Shown here: piece after piece, positions 17,201 through 25,312 of the stretch
How the letters are laid out: every line of letters begins with the position of its first letter
Numbering within the stretch: position 1 is the stretch's first letter
From: Rhizobium mesosinicum
GTDB lineage: Bacteria; Pseudomonadota; Alphaproteobacteria; Rhizobiales; Rhizobiaceae
Direction: 5' to 3'
NCBI RefSeq assembly: GCF_019511345.1
Contig: NZ_JAEUAK010000002.1
Span: 310,001-374,000, forward strand
Length of the DNA: 64,000 nt
Program-made: the position numbers and the translations under genes
The notes under the pieces: generated by a model
What the model saw: the letters and a program-made list of their open reading frames with translations, nothing else
Database searches by the model: none
Told to the model about the DNA's origin: nothing

Positions 17201-19205
17201 ATGCGCCATTCCCAAACAGACGTTTTGAATCGTGGTTCCTGACCCTGCTGAACGGCAGCACGTTATCAGCTTCAAGCTGGGCTGCCGGCGCGGGCCGGGC
17301 AATGAAATATCCCTGGATCTGATTGATTCCGTACTGCTGCATCAGCCGCTGATGCTCGATGGTCTCGACGCCTTCAATAAGGATCCTCACGCCGCGATTG
17401 CGCAGCAGGCCGATGATGTCGAGCAACATCCTCTTGCCCCTCTCCGTGTCGCAGTCATGGAGGAAGGAGCGGTCGATCTTGACGGTGTCGAACTCTATCA
17501 GGCGAAGCCACGAGAGCCCAGCAAAGCCTGTGCCGAAGTCGTCGAGCCAGACCTGAGCGCCGAGCTTTCTCAAATCGCTGATGCAGCGAACCACATCCTG
17601 GTCGATTTCCAGCTCCACGCCTTCGGTGATCTCGAAAGCAAGCCTGGCGCCCGTCACGCCGAATTCCGCCAGTGTTGCGGCCACATAGGCGGCGAAACCC
17701 GGCGTCTTCAGTTCGATCGGCGAAACGTTGACGCTCGCAACCTGTATGAGGTCGGTTGCCAGCAGGTCCCGGCAGACAGTGCGAATTGCCCAGCGGCCGA
17801 GCTCGACGATCGAACCTGTCCGTTCCGCAACCGGGATGAATTTGACTGGCGGTACGGGCGTTCCGTCCAGCATGGTCAAACGCATCAGAGCTTCGACGGC
17901 GTCCGTCTTGCCTGTCTGGACGTTGCGAATCGGCTGATAGACGAGGGAGACGAGGCCGCGTTCGAGCGCGATCTTCAGGGTCGCGGCAATGTCCTCGCTG
18001 TCATCGCTGCTCTCCGGATCGTCAGGATCGAAGACCACGAGCGTATTGCGGCCCGCAGCCTTGGCGGCGTAAAGCGCGCGGTCGGCTTCATGAATGATCT
18101 TGTCGACCTGCCTGGTCTGGTGCCGCGTACGGGACACGCCGACGCTCACGGTGATGACAGCGGTCCCGTCTCGCCTGTGCTCATGCGGCCAGGCCAAGGC
18201 TCGGACGGCGGAACACATGGCTTCTGCGAGTTCGGTCGCTCTTTCCGAATTGGGCATTGGGGTGATGACGATGAATTCTTCACCCCCATATCGCCCGATC
18301 ATCGAATCCCAGGACGCTGCCACGCTTTGAAGAAGCTCGGCGACCGCGACAAGGCACCGGTCACCCTCCTGGTGGCCGTAGCAGTCGTTATAGCGTTTGA
18401 AATAATCGACATCGATCAGCAGGACGGCAAAGGGCACCCCGGCATCCTGCCAGCGCTGCCAGCAATCGCGCAGACGCTGATCGATCGCCCGGCGATTTTC
18501 GAGGCCAGTCAACGAGTCCGTGTTCGAGAGGTGCAAAAGCGCCCTGCCTCTTTCATCGGCGGCAGCCTGCTGCAAACTGGCTTCAAATGCATTGAGGAAG
18601 ACTTTGTAGCGCTCCCTGTTGAGCTGAAGGTTCACGTAAGAGGTGAAAACAAAGCAGGAAATGCAGAAGGCACCGAGGATCAGCTTGTGGAGAAGCACCA
18701 TCGGCGTGAACAGATCGAGGGCGCAGATGAAGATGAGGACGTTGGTTGCAGAGGCTGCAAGAGCAACCGGAAACCGGAAACTGAAGAACAGGTTGACGCT
18801 CATCATGAAGATCGCGCCAAACACCATATAATAGGAGAACGCATCCCTGAGCGTTGTCATCTGGGCGGTGAGAAGCCAGACAAGATAGGCTGCGAGCACC
18901 GACAGCGCCGCGGCCATGTCGACCGTATCGGCTTTTGCTTTGCGGTAGAGCAGGAATTCCAGCACGCATAGTGCAGCGATGCCAACTACGAGCCGGCCGG
19001 CGACCGTGTACTGGACGACATCGCCGATAAAAAGATAGTCCGTGAAAGAATACGCAAGGTAAGTGGCGACCGCTACCCAGAGGCCTTTGCGCGTCGCGCT
19101 CTTTCGGCCGCTCTCGCTCTCCTGCTTGTACAGGCCACGCAGCTGTTCTGGCGACAGCGTCGGCTGCACGGTAGCGGCTGCGGTCTCGGCTAACACGTGC
19201 ATCAT
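17199..19205 (-). CDS. Membrane-bound GGDEF-EAL protein (c-di-GMP synthesis and breakdown)
   Basis: A 668-residue inner-membrane protein that may make and degrade cyclic di-GMP. About six membrane segments fill residues 42-195, resembling a MASE-type sensory region. The GGDEF domain (about 225-392) keeps the active-site GGEEF at 307-311 and LIDVDYFKRYND. The EAL domain (about 405-655) keeps EAL (438-440), NVSPIEL, EITEG, DDFGTGF, KIDRSF and IEGVET, so both catalytic sites look complete. There are two possible ATG codons at 19205 and 19202. It is divergent from the methyltransferase gene, with a 257-base intergenic region. The 3' end carries a 25-bp tandem repeat. Confidence 0.92.
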   Translation of the reverse strand: MMHVLAETAAATVQPTLSPEQLRGLYKQESESGRKSATRKGLWVAVATYLAYSFTDYLFIGDVVQYTVAGRLVVGIAALCVLEFLLYRKAKADTVDMAAALSVLAAYLVWLLTAQMTTLRDAFSYYMVFGAIFMMSVNLFFSFRFPVALAASATNVLIFICALDLFTPMVLLHKLILGAFCISCFVFTSYVNLQLNRERYKVFLNAFEASLQQAAADERGRALLHLSNTDSLTGLENRRAIDQRLRDCWQRWQDAGVPFAVLLIDVDYFKRYNDCYGHQEGDRCLVAVAELLQSVAASWDSMIGRYGGEEFIVITPMPNSERATELAEAMCSAVRALAWPHEHRRDGTAVITVSVGVSRTRHQTRQVDKIIHEADRALYAAKAAGRNTLVVFDPDDPESSDDSEDIAATLKIALERGLVSLVYQPIRNVQTGKTDAVEALMRLTMLDGTPVPPVKFIPVAERTGSIVELGRWAIRTVCRDLLATDLIQVASVNVSPIELKTPGFAAYVAATLAEFGVTGARLAFEITEGVELEIDQDVVRCISDLRKLGAQVWLDDFGTGFAGLSWLRLIEFDTVKIDRSFLHDCDTERGKRMLLDIIGLLRNRGVRILIEGVETIEHQRLMQQYGINQIQGYFIARPAPAAQLEADNVLPFSRVRNHDSKRLFGNGA

Positions 19206-19462
19206 GCCCCTGCCACCAAACTTCTTGCAGCAGCTGCCCTCCGCAGACTGCTAGCTGACGCTGGATAGCCTTACGCCCACTCCACATCAACCAATAACGC
19301 TCGAACGATCTCCTAGCGGGCGGAGTATCTCTTGGGTTCACTAATATTTTCTAAAGCTAAGACGTGCATTTGCCCGCCACCGCCAACCTTAACGCTTGAC
19401 CTTTATGCGAGTATTGGTGATTTTATACAATGTATTAAGTCTATATTTACCAGCGAGGTTCC

Positions 19463-20506
19463 GTGGCTCAGCCCCTTTTTGCTCTTGATGGCCAAAGCCT
19501 GATCACACCGCAGTCCGTCAGCAATAACTTCCCTTCACCCCACCAGAATAATGAACCAGATCTCCTGCGCACTGCGGAGGCCGAGTTTGCTGTCGTCATC
19601 AACATCGCCATGCAGCGGCTGGCCGCGGGCAGAAACCTGCCTGATGCAGTCAGGTGGCTGATCGGCCAGCTCCATGAGGTCCGTCATAAATTCGGCGCTG
19701 CGGTCTGGCAGAGGCTCATCCCGATCATTCAGGCCCATCCCTCCGCAGAGATTCTGCAGCAGTGCCCGTTCACCCGCTGGTCCTTTGAAAAACCTCGCGG
19801 TTATTCCGGCGATGCCAGTCTTATAGACTTTATTTACGGGCATCCGGCGGTGGCCGAAGAAGTGGCCAGATCCACCCCTCTCGGTCTCAATATCTTCGAA
19901 TACACGATAAACGCTCCCGGCCCGGTCGCCGTGAGGGAACGTCGCGACATCCTGACCCGCTTCGTCGACGAGACCGCGGCGCGAACGGGTCCGGATACCG
20001 AGGTGCTGGCCGTCGCCGCCGGTCACCTTCGCGAAGCGGAGGCATCAAAAGCACTTGCAGAAGGCCGCCTTAAACGCTGGGTTGCCCTCGATCAGGACCC
20101 CGAAAGCATTGGCACGATCTCCAGCCAATTTCATGGAACTGCCGTCGAGCCTGTCAATGGATCCGTGCGCGGCCTGCTGGCGCGAAAGCACCAGATTGGC
20201 ACATTCGATCTGATCTACGCAGCGGGATTGTACGATTACCTCGCCGATAAAGTCGCGATCCGGTTGACGCAGATCTGCATGGACATGCTGAAGCCGGGCG
20301 GCGTCTTTCTCTTCGCCAACTTCTCCGACGAGATGGCTGACGACGGATACATGGAATCCTACATGAACTGGGAGCTCCTCCAGCGTTCCGAGGCAGATAT
20401 GTGGCGCATCGTCAACAGCAGCGCGCCTGAGGACACGGACGAGAAGACGGTCTGGTTCGGCGCCAACCGCAACATTATTTACGCCACCATCAGGAAGAAG
20501 TCGTAA
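19463..20506 (+). CDS. PhcB-like SAM-dependent methyltransferase
   Basis: A 347-residue cytoplasmic protein. The N-terminal half is helical and contains CPFTRWSFEKPRGYSGDASLIDFIYG, the pattern that I associate with PhcB-type methyl 3-hydroxypalmitate (extracellular factor) synthases. The C-terminal half is a Rossmann-fold methyltransferase with VLAVAAGHLREAEASKAL, a motif II-like VALDQDPES, and MLKPGGVFLFANF. The start is a GTG at 19463 with GAGG 6 bases upstream. No PhcS/PhcR-like two-component partner is visible. The neighbour is a divergent GGDEF-EAL gene, and a direct repeat encloses both. A quorum-signal role is inference only. Confidence 0.75.
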   Translation: MAQPLFALDGQSLITPQSVSNNFPSPHQNNEPDLLRTAEAEFAVVINIAMQRLAAGRNLPDAVRWLIGQLHEVRHKFGAAVWQRLIPIIQAHPSAEILQQCPFTRWSFEKPRGYSGDASLIDFIYGHPAVAEEVARSTPLGLNIFEYTINAPGPVAVRERRDILTRFVDETAARTGPDTEVLAVAAGHLREAEASKALAEGRLKRWVALDQDPESIGTISSQFHGTAVEPVNGSVRGLLARKHQIGTFDLIYAAGLYDYLADKVAIRLTQICMDMLKPGGVFLFANFSDEMADDGYMESYMNWELLQRSEADMWRIVNSSAPEDTDEKTVWFGANRNIIYATIRKKS

Positions 20507-20577
20507 ACTTCCAGGGATCGGGGGCATCGCAAATCCGATCCCCCCGGGTCGGCGATGTCGCCGCTATCGGGATATGG

Positions 20578-20611
20578 TCACTGCCGCTGCAGATCGATCC
20601 GGCTCGTCACC
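20578..20611. repeat. Right copy of the 34-bp direct repeat
   Basis: This copy forms the 3' end of the exported-protein gene, encoding its last residues (VTSRIDLQRQ) and the stop. See 17107-17140. Confidence 0.75.
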
Positions 20612-21081
20612 ACCGACCGGCCCGAAGCCGGGTCGCGATCGACGGTCTGCAGGCGAAGGCCGTTCTGGCCCACCTTCTCGATCATCATGTTGGCGCTTCG
20701 GTCGCCGTTGGTGACGCGCGCCCAGGTGACGTTGAAGTTGAGAGCATCCCCTGTCCTGCTGCCGACAAGCTTCGACGGCTGGCCCGACGGTCCGGTGTAG
20801 TTGCCGACGTAACGCTGACCGGCCGCCTTCACATTTGCCGAAAAGCTCTTCGTGATGATGGCGAGACCGCGACAGCTGCCGTTCATGGCGACGGCCGCAG
20901 CGCTCGCATCGGATTTCAGATTGCAGGAGACGTTGACCTTCGCTCCGCCGATCCTGGTCATGACCATTCCGCTGCCGCTCCAGTCACCCTCGAGCGAATT
21001 GAGGAAATCCGCCTCGGACGCGTTTGCGCCGGCGGCCAGGCCTGTGAGCGTGAGCAATGTCGCAACGAAAAGAGGACGCAT
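20578..21081 (-). CDS. Conserved exported hypothetical protein
   Basis: A 167-residue protein with a clear signal peptide (MRPLFVATLLTLTGLAAGANA, cleaved before SEADFL) and a mature domain containing LEGDWSGSGMVMTRIGG, which looks like a small beta-barrel or lipocalin-like fold. No function is recognised. It is on the minus strand downstream of the glycosyltransferase gene, with a gap of 69 bases. Its 3' end is repeated at 17107-17140. Confidence 0.85.
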   Translation of the reverse strand: MRPLFVATLLTLTGLAAGANASEADFLNSLEGDWSGSGMVMTRIGGAKVNVSCNLKSDASAAAVAMNGSCRGLAIITKSFSANVKAAGQRYVGNYTGPSGQPSKLVGSRTGDALNFNVTWARVTNGDRSANMMIEKVGQNGLRLQTVDRDPASGRSVVTSRIDLQRQ

Positions 21082-21150
21082 GGGAGCACCCCGCAGTTTT
21101 CCTCAGGCGACAACAATCGACGTTGGAAATAGTTCCGCCGCGGCCCGTTC

Positions 21151-21996
21151 TCACTCGTGCCAATGCTCGGCCACCCAGGGCGTCGGCAATATATAGTGGC
21201 GCAGGTAGCGGAAGGGCTGCTTGCCGTCGCGTTTGCTGGCGTCGAAGACGCCCTTGATATGATTAAGCCTGGTTTCGCCCCGGCCCCTCGGACCGAACTT
21301 CCCTTCGATGGCGTTCTGCGGATGGAAGCCGCGCGGGAAGAGGACGACACGGGCGCCGGACGGCAGGCGCGGCGCGAGGAAGTAGTTCAGCGGAAAGGGC
21401 CTGTGGCAATCCTGCCGGAAATGCAGAACCCAGTTTCGCGGGAAGAATTTCACCCCGCCGGGGGCATTGCGAGTGACGAAGCGCTGCTCATACTCATATT
21501 CATCGGCCACCTTCTGCGGGTCGGCCCTGAACTTTTCCTGCAGCGGCAGAAGCTTGCCGACCGGAAAGCGAAAGAGCGAGCTCTGGCCGAGCCTTTCGAA
21601 AGGCGTCGTCTGGTTGCGGGCCATGACGACGTCGTCAGGCCCTCCGACTTCGAAAAAGGCATCGAGAGAAGCGACGATGACGAGGTCGAGGTCCAGATAG
21701 AGGACCGGGCCATCAAGGCTTCCGAGCTTCGGCCCCCAAAGCCTCGCCTTCGGCCAGATGCCCCTGGTATTGACGGGCATTTCGACATCGAGAGGCGGCA
21801 GGTCCTCGCACAGGATGCCGGGATGGAGATTGTCCCGACAGTCGGTGAAGCAGGTGAAGGTAAAGGGCGGCGTGATGTTGCGGGCCACCGCCGCATATAG
21901 CCGGTTTATGAAAGTCGGCCCGTATCGTGTACCCCAATTGATGCAAATTACCTGTTTAACGCCGCCGCTCGCAGCCAAAACATGCGCCATCATCAC
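21151..21996 (-). CDS. Glycosyltransferase-like protein (GT-A fold, GT8-like)
   Basis: A 281-residue protein with the features of a GT-A glycosyltransferase: an N-terminal KQVICINWGTRYG strand, WPKARLWGPKLG, and the metal-binding LYLDLDLVIVAS with the D-x-D at residues 102-104. No signal peptide or membrane segment is visible, so it probably works in the cytoplasm or at the membrane surface on lipopolysaccharide or exopolysaccharide. Three in-frame ATG codons open the gene. The donor and acceptor are not evident. Confidence 0.8.
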   Translation of the reverse strand: MMMAHVLAASGGVKQVICINWGTRYGPTFINRLYAAVARNITPPFTFTCFTDCRDNLHPGILCEDLPPLDVEMPVNTRGIWPKARLWGPKLGSLDGPVLYLDLDLVIVASLDAFFEVGGPDDVVMARNQTTPFERLGQSSLFRFPVGKLLPLQEKFRADPQKVADEYEYEQRFVTRNAPGGVKFFPRNWVLHFRQDCHRPFPLNYFLAPRLPSGARVVLFPRGFHPQNAIEGKFGPRGRGETRLNHIKGVFDASKRDGKQPFRYLRHYILPTPWVAEHWHE

Positions 21997-22324
21997 TCGC
22001 CATTTCCGTGCCCGGAACCGAAACCCTTCGCAGCCGCGATGGAGCGGTCACAGGCCTGCATCAGGTTTTCAATTGGGAATAACCTGCCGGAAATGCAATC
22101 CTGACGTCCGAGAGCCCCGGCGGCTTGCCTGATCGCAGCCTGCCAGACCTCTTTTTTCGGCGGGCAGCCACCGAAAAGTCCTTCGCAAGATGCGTTGTAT
22201 TTGAAATTTATCAAGGCCGGAAGCGATTTGAAGCGTCGATATAGTGGAAAGGATTCACTTGCGCTTTACCTGCTACCAGCAGGAGCATAAAAGACTGCCG
22301 ACATCGCACATTGCAACCTGGCTA
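21997..22324. other. Intergenic stretch without a confirmed gene
   Basis: About 330 bases between the glycosyltransferase start and the RIME-like repeat. It holds the presumed glycosyltransferase promoter. A minus-strand frame (TTG at 22214) of 73 codons has coding-like third positions and ends as TGATG against the glycosyltransferase start, but lacks a ribosome site. Confidence 0.4.
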
Positions 22325-22418
22325 CTAGAGCGCCGTGCGTCCATTCGGACGCACAAAGGACGCTCTAGCTTTCTGAAGCTACGCATCAGGCTTTCTGAAA
22401 ATCGATTCCGATTTTCAG
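22325..22418. repeat. RIME-like intergenic palindromic element, copy 1
   Basis: Two palindromes: 22325-22368 with ends CTAGAGCG and CGCTCTAG and inner GTGCGTCC...GGACGCAC, and 22395-22418 (CTGAAAAT with ATTTTCAG). This two-palindrome layout resembles the Rhizobium intergenic mosaic elements. A related copy lies at 29558-29660 in opposite orientation. Confidence 0.7.
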
Positions 22419-22469
22419 GCCGATGCTGTAGTCGAAACCCGTCTCGCTGAGAAAGCCCGAGAGATTCTC

Positions 22470-23963
22470 ATGTCCGCCGCAGCCCAGCAATCCAACCGCA
22501 CGCTCGTCGTCGCCACGATCATGCTCGCGACCTTCATGGTGGCGATCGAAGCCACGATCGTTGCGACCGCCATGCCCCGCATCGTCGGCCAGCTCGGCGG
22601 CTTCACCTATTACAGCTGGGTCTTCTCCGCCTTCCTGCTGGCGCAGTCCACGACCACGGTCATCTACGGCAAGCTGTCCGACATTTTCGGGCGCAAGCCG
22701 GTGCTGATCGGCGGCATCCTCATTTTCCTCGCCGGCTCGCTCTTCTGCGGACTGGCCTGGTCGATGGCCTCGCTCATCGTCTTCCGCCTGGTGCAGGGCC
22801 TAGGCGCCGGGGCGATCCAGCCGGTGACGATGACAATCATCGGCGACCTGTTCAAGCTGGAGGAACGCGGCAAGGTGCAGGGCGTGATGGCGACCGTCTG
22901 GGCCACCTCGGCGGTCGTCGGACCGCTTGCCGGCGGCATCATCGTCGATACGATCTCCTGGGCCTGGATCTTCTGGATCAACCTGCCCATCGGCATCTTC
23001 TCCATTATCGCCTTCACGCTCTTCCTGAAGGAGGACGTGGCGCACAGGCAAGCCAGGATCGATTATCTCGGCGCCATCCTGTTTTCGATTTCCATCGTCG
23101 CGCTCCTGACGATCCTGACGGAAACGACTGCGCCGGCCTGGATTCTCATCTCTCTTGCCGTCGTCTTCGTCGTGACCGGCATTCTTTTCGTGCTGCAGGA
23201 AAAGCGCACGCCGGAGCCGATCATTTCGATTGCGCTCTGGAGCCGGCGGCTGGTGGCGACCAGCAATGCCTGCATGCTTCTGGCCGGCATGGCGCTGATC
23301 GGCCTTTCCACGATCCTGCCGATCTATGTGCAGGGCGTGCTCGGTCGCTCGCCGATCGTTGCCGGTTTCACGCTGACCATGCTGGTGGTCGGTTGGCCGC
23401 TGTCGGTGATGCTTTCCAGCCGGTTCTTCAGGGCATTCGGCATCCGCAACACGCTGCGCGTCGGCAGCTTCATGTTCCCCTTCGGCGCCTTCTTTCTCTT
23501 GTTCCTCACGCCGGAAAGCCATCCGGCCGTGGCCGGCGCCGGTTCCTTCTTCATGGGCTTCGGCATGGGCCTCATCAACCTCACCAGCATCGCACTGGTG
23601 CAGGACAGCGTGGAGTGGTCGATGCGCGGAAGCGCCACTGCCTCGAACATCTTTTCCCGCAGCCTCGGCAATACGCTCGGCGCCACCGTGCTCGGCGCCA
23701 TCCTCAATGCCGGCATCGACCACTATGCGACGGGTGGGGCGGCCAACAGCCTGCGTGAGGCGCTGAACCAGCCGACCGGGCTCTCCGCACTCGCCGCCGA
23801 TCCGGCGATCCGCGCGGTCTTCGATGCGGCACTGCACTGGAGCTTCTGGGGTGTCGTGGTCGTGGCGGTGCTGACCTTTGCGACGACTTGGCTTATTCCG
23901 GTCAGACACGGGGTGAAGACCGGGACGACGGGCGGGGCGGCGAGCGAGGCGGCGTCGCATTAG
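22470..23963 (+). CDS. MFS multidrug exporter, DHA2 (EmrB/QacA) family
   Basis: A 497-residue inner-membrane drug/proton antiporter with about 14 hydrophobic segments. The N-terminal ATFMVAIEATIVATAMPRIVGQLGG block and motif A-like GKLSDIFGRKPVLIGG at the segment 2-3 loop are diagnostic, and PLAGGIIVD fits motif C. The start codon lies about 50 bases after the RIME-like repeat. There is no adaptor (EmrA) gene beside it and no local regulator, so the substrate is unknown. It is convergent with the GntR gene. Confidence 0.9.
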   Translation: MSAAAQQSNRTLVVATIMLATFMVAIEATIVATAMPRIVGQLGGFTYYSWVFSAFLLAQSTTTVIYGKLSDIFGRKPVLIGGILIFLAGSLFCGLAWSMASLIVFRLVQGLGAGAIQPVTMTIIGDLFKLEERGKVQGVMATVWATSAVVGPLAGGIIVDTISWAWIFWINLPIGIFSIIAFTLFLKEDVAHRQARIDYLGAILFSISIVALLTILTETTAPAWILISLAVVFVVTGILFVLQEKRTPEPIISIALWSRRLVATSNACMLLAGMALIGLSTILPIYVQGVLGRSPIVAGFTLTMLVVGWPLSVMLSSRFFRAFGIRNTLRVGSFMFPFGAFFLLFLTPESHPAVAGAGSFFMGFGMGLINLTSIALVQDSVEWSMRGSATASNIFSRSLGNTLGATVLGAILNAGIDHYATGGAANSLREALNQPTGLSALAADPAIRAVFDAALHWSFWGVVVVAVLTFATTWLIPVRHGVKTGTTGGAASEAASH

Positions 23964-23994
23964 GGTGGGCTGATCGGTTGGAATCGGTGGGTGT

Positions 23995-24118
23995 GGCCGC
24001 CTCATCCGACCCTTCGGGCCACCTTCTCCCCCAGGGGAGAAGGGACATGCTGCGGCGTCTCGGCTCCCCCTTCTACCCATCGGGGAGAGAGGTGCCCGAA
24101 GGGCGGATGAGGGGGCCA
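23995..24118. repeat. Long intergenic inverted repeat
   Basis: Left arm 24001-24032 (CTCATCCGACCCTTCGGGCC, then ACCTTCTCCCCC) pairs with right arm 24083-24111, with a few mismatches. A smaller hairpin, CCTTCTCCCC with GGGGAGAAGG, nests inside the left arm. It lies between the convergent MFS and GntR genes. Such elements are common between rhizobial genes. Confidence 0.65.
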
Positions 24119-24165
24119 CACGGCACAGCCTTCACGACCACTTTTCCAAGCACCGACGTCCTCGC

Positions 24166-25062
24166 TCAGATACTTTCCGTCGTCTGCGGGATGGACTGCA
24201 GCAGCGTCTGGCGGGCCGAGCGGAGGTGGATGCGACAGGCCGCCTCGATCTTTGCCTGATCGCGAGCTTCGAGCGCTGCGATATAATCGAGATGTTCGTG
24301 GATCGCGCGCTCGTTGCGTTCCCGGGCGGCGGTCTTGTTCCACTGATAGTGATAGTGAAAGATGATGGCGATCGCGTCGTAGAAATCGGCGATGAAGCGG
24401 TTCTTCGAGGCGCGGTGGATCAGCAAGTGAAAGCGCTCGTCGAGGGCCGAGAATTCCTTGAAGCGGTTGTTGATATCAGAGAGCACGGAAAGGTGCTCTT
24501 CCTTGATGATCGCAAGATCGGCCCAGGCCTGATTGTCGGCAGAAAGCCTGCCGAATTCGGCGGCCGAATGCAGCTCGAACATTTCGCGCACATCGGCAAG
24601 CTCCAGGGCGAATTCGCGGGTAAAACCCTTCAGCGTCCAGTGGCTGTTCGGCCGCTTTTCGATCAGGCCGAAGCGCGAGAAGCGGATCAGGAATTCGCGC
24701 ACGCTCGTGGTCCCGGTCCCGATCTCGCGGGCAAGCTCCAATTCGTTGATCTGCATGCCGGGTGCTGCCTCATCCGAAAGGATCCGCTGCATGAAACTGC
24801 GCTCGATGATGTCGTGCAGAGAATCCGTTTCTTCCGAGGGGAAGAAGTCGCGGTCAACAGGCTGGCGCAGCACGATCTTCTGGCGCTTGTTCCAGCGGAT
24901 GATGCCTTCGTCGCTGAGGCGGGTCAGGATGGCGCGCGCCGTGCTGCGGCTGATGCCGAGCTGGGCGGCAATCTCGGGCTCCGAAGGCAGCGCTGTGTCC
25001 AGGCGCAACGCTGCCGCATACCGATTATACGCTTCCTTGAAGACCGTATTCTGTCTTGCCAT
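24166..25062 (-). CDS. GntR-family transcriptional regulator of the adjacent sugar locus
   Basis: A 298-residue protein with a GntR winged helix at the N-terminus (YAAALRLDTALPSEPEIAAQLGISRSTARAILTRLSDEGII), then a second winged-helix-like region (about 85-150; EIGTGTTSVREFLIRFSRFGLIEKR) and a C-terminal FCD-type helical domain (ELADVREMFELHSAAEFGR...). The ATG at 25062 starts the protein directly before the DNA-binding domain; an upstream ATG at 25134 would add 24 poorly conserved residues. It is divergent from the dehydratase gene. Two similar palindromic sites, at 25237 and 28458, are candidate operators for it. Confidence 0.85.
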   Translation of the reverse strand: MARQNTVFKEAYNRYAAALRLDTALPSEPEIAAQLGISRSTARAILTRLSDEGIIRWNKRQKIVLRQPVDRDFFPSEETDSLHDIIERSFMQRILSDEAAPGMQINELELAREIGTGTTSVREFLIRFSRFGLIEKRPNSHWTLKGFTREFALELADVREMFELHSAAEFGRLSADNQAWADLAIIKEEHLSVLSDINNRFKEFSALDERFHLLIHRASKNRFIADFYDAIAIIFHYHYQWNKTAARERNERAIHEHLDYIAALEARDQAKIEAACRIHLRSARQTLLQSIPQTTESI

Positions 25063-25236
25063 CAGACCCTGCTTTCCGCCAAACCCGACGGTCCTGGCGA
25101 CACGGCGATGATGCCCGCCGCCAAGAACGGGCATAGCCGGACCAGGAGCCTCTTCAAGCGACTTTTATCTTATTTTCGGTCGCATGCGGCTGTTTGCCTC
25201 CCTCGTCCACAGGATCAATATTCCCGTTGACTTGAA

Positions 25237-25259
25237 AATGTTTATTGTAGATAAAAAAC
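25237..25259. promoter_or_regulatory. Candidate GntR operator upstream of the uxaA-like gene
   Basis: Imperfect palindrome with arms TTTAT and ATAAA. It matches the site at 28458-28480 at 19 of 23 positions. It lies between the divergent GntR and dehydratase genes. Confidence 0.6.
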
Positions 25260-25312
25260 AAAATCAATGCGCATTTCGCCGATGTAGCGAACGCTTCCCT
25301 AGGGAGAAGAAA

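Noticed and set aside
21993..22214. Small minus-strand frame of 73 codons before the glycosyltransferase gene
   Set aside because: Coding-like third positions and a TGATG junction are suggestive, but there is no ribosome site, only a TTG start, and no recognised relative.
22800..24119. Minus-strand open frame of 439 codons
   Set aside because: It is antisense to the MFS gene and very rich in charged residues, typical of an artefact frame in high-G+C DNA.
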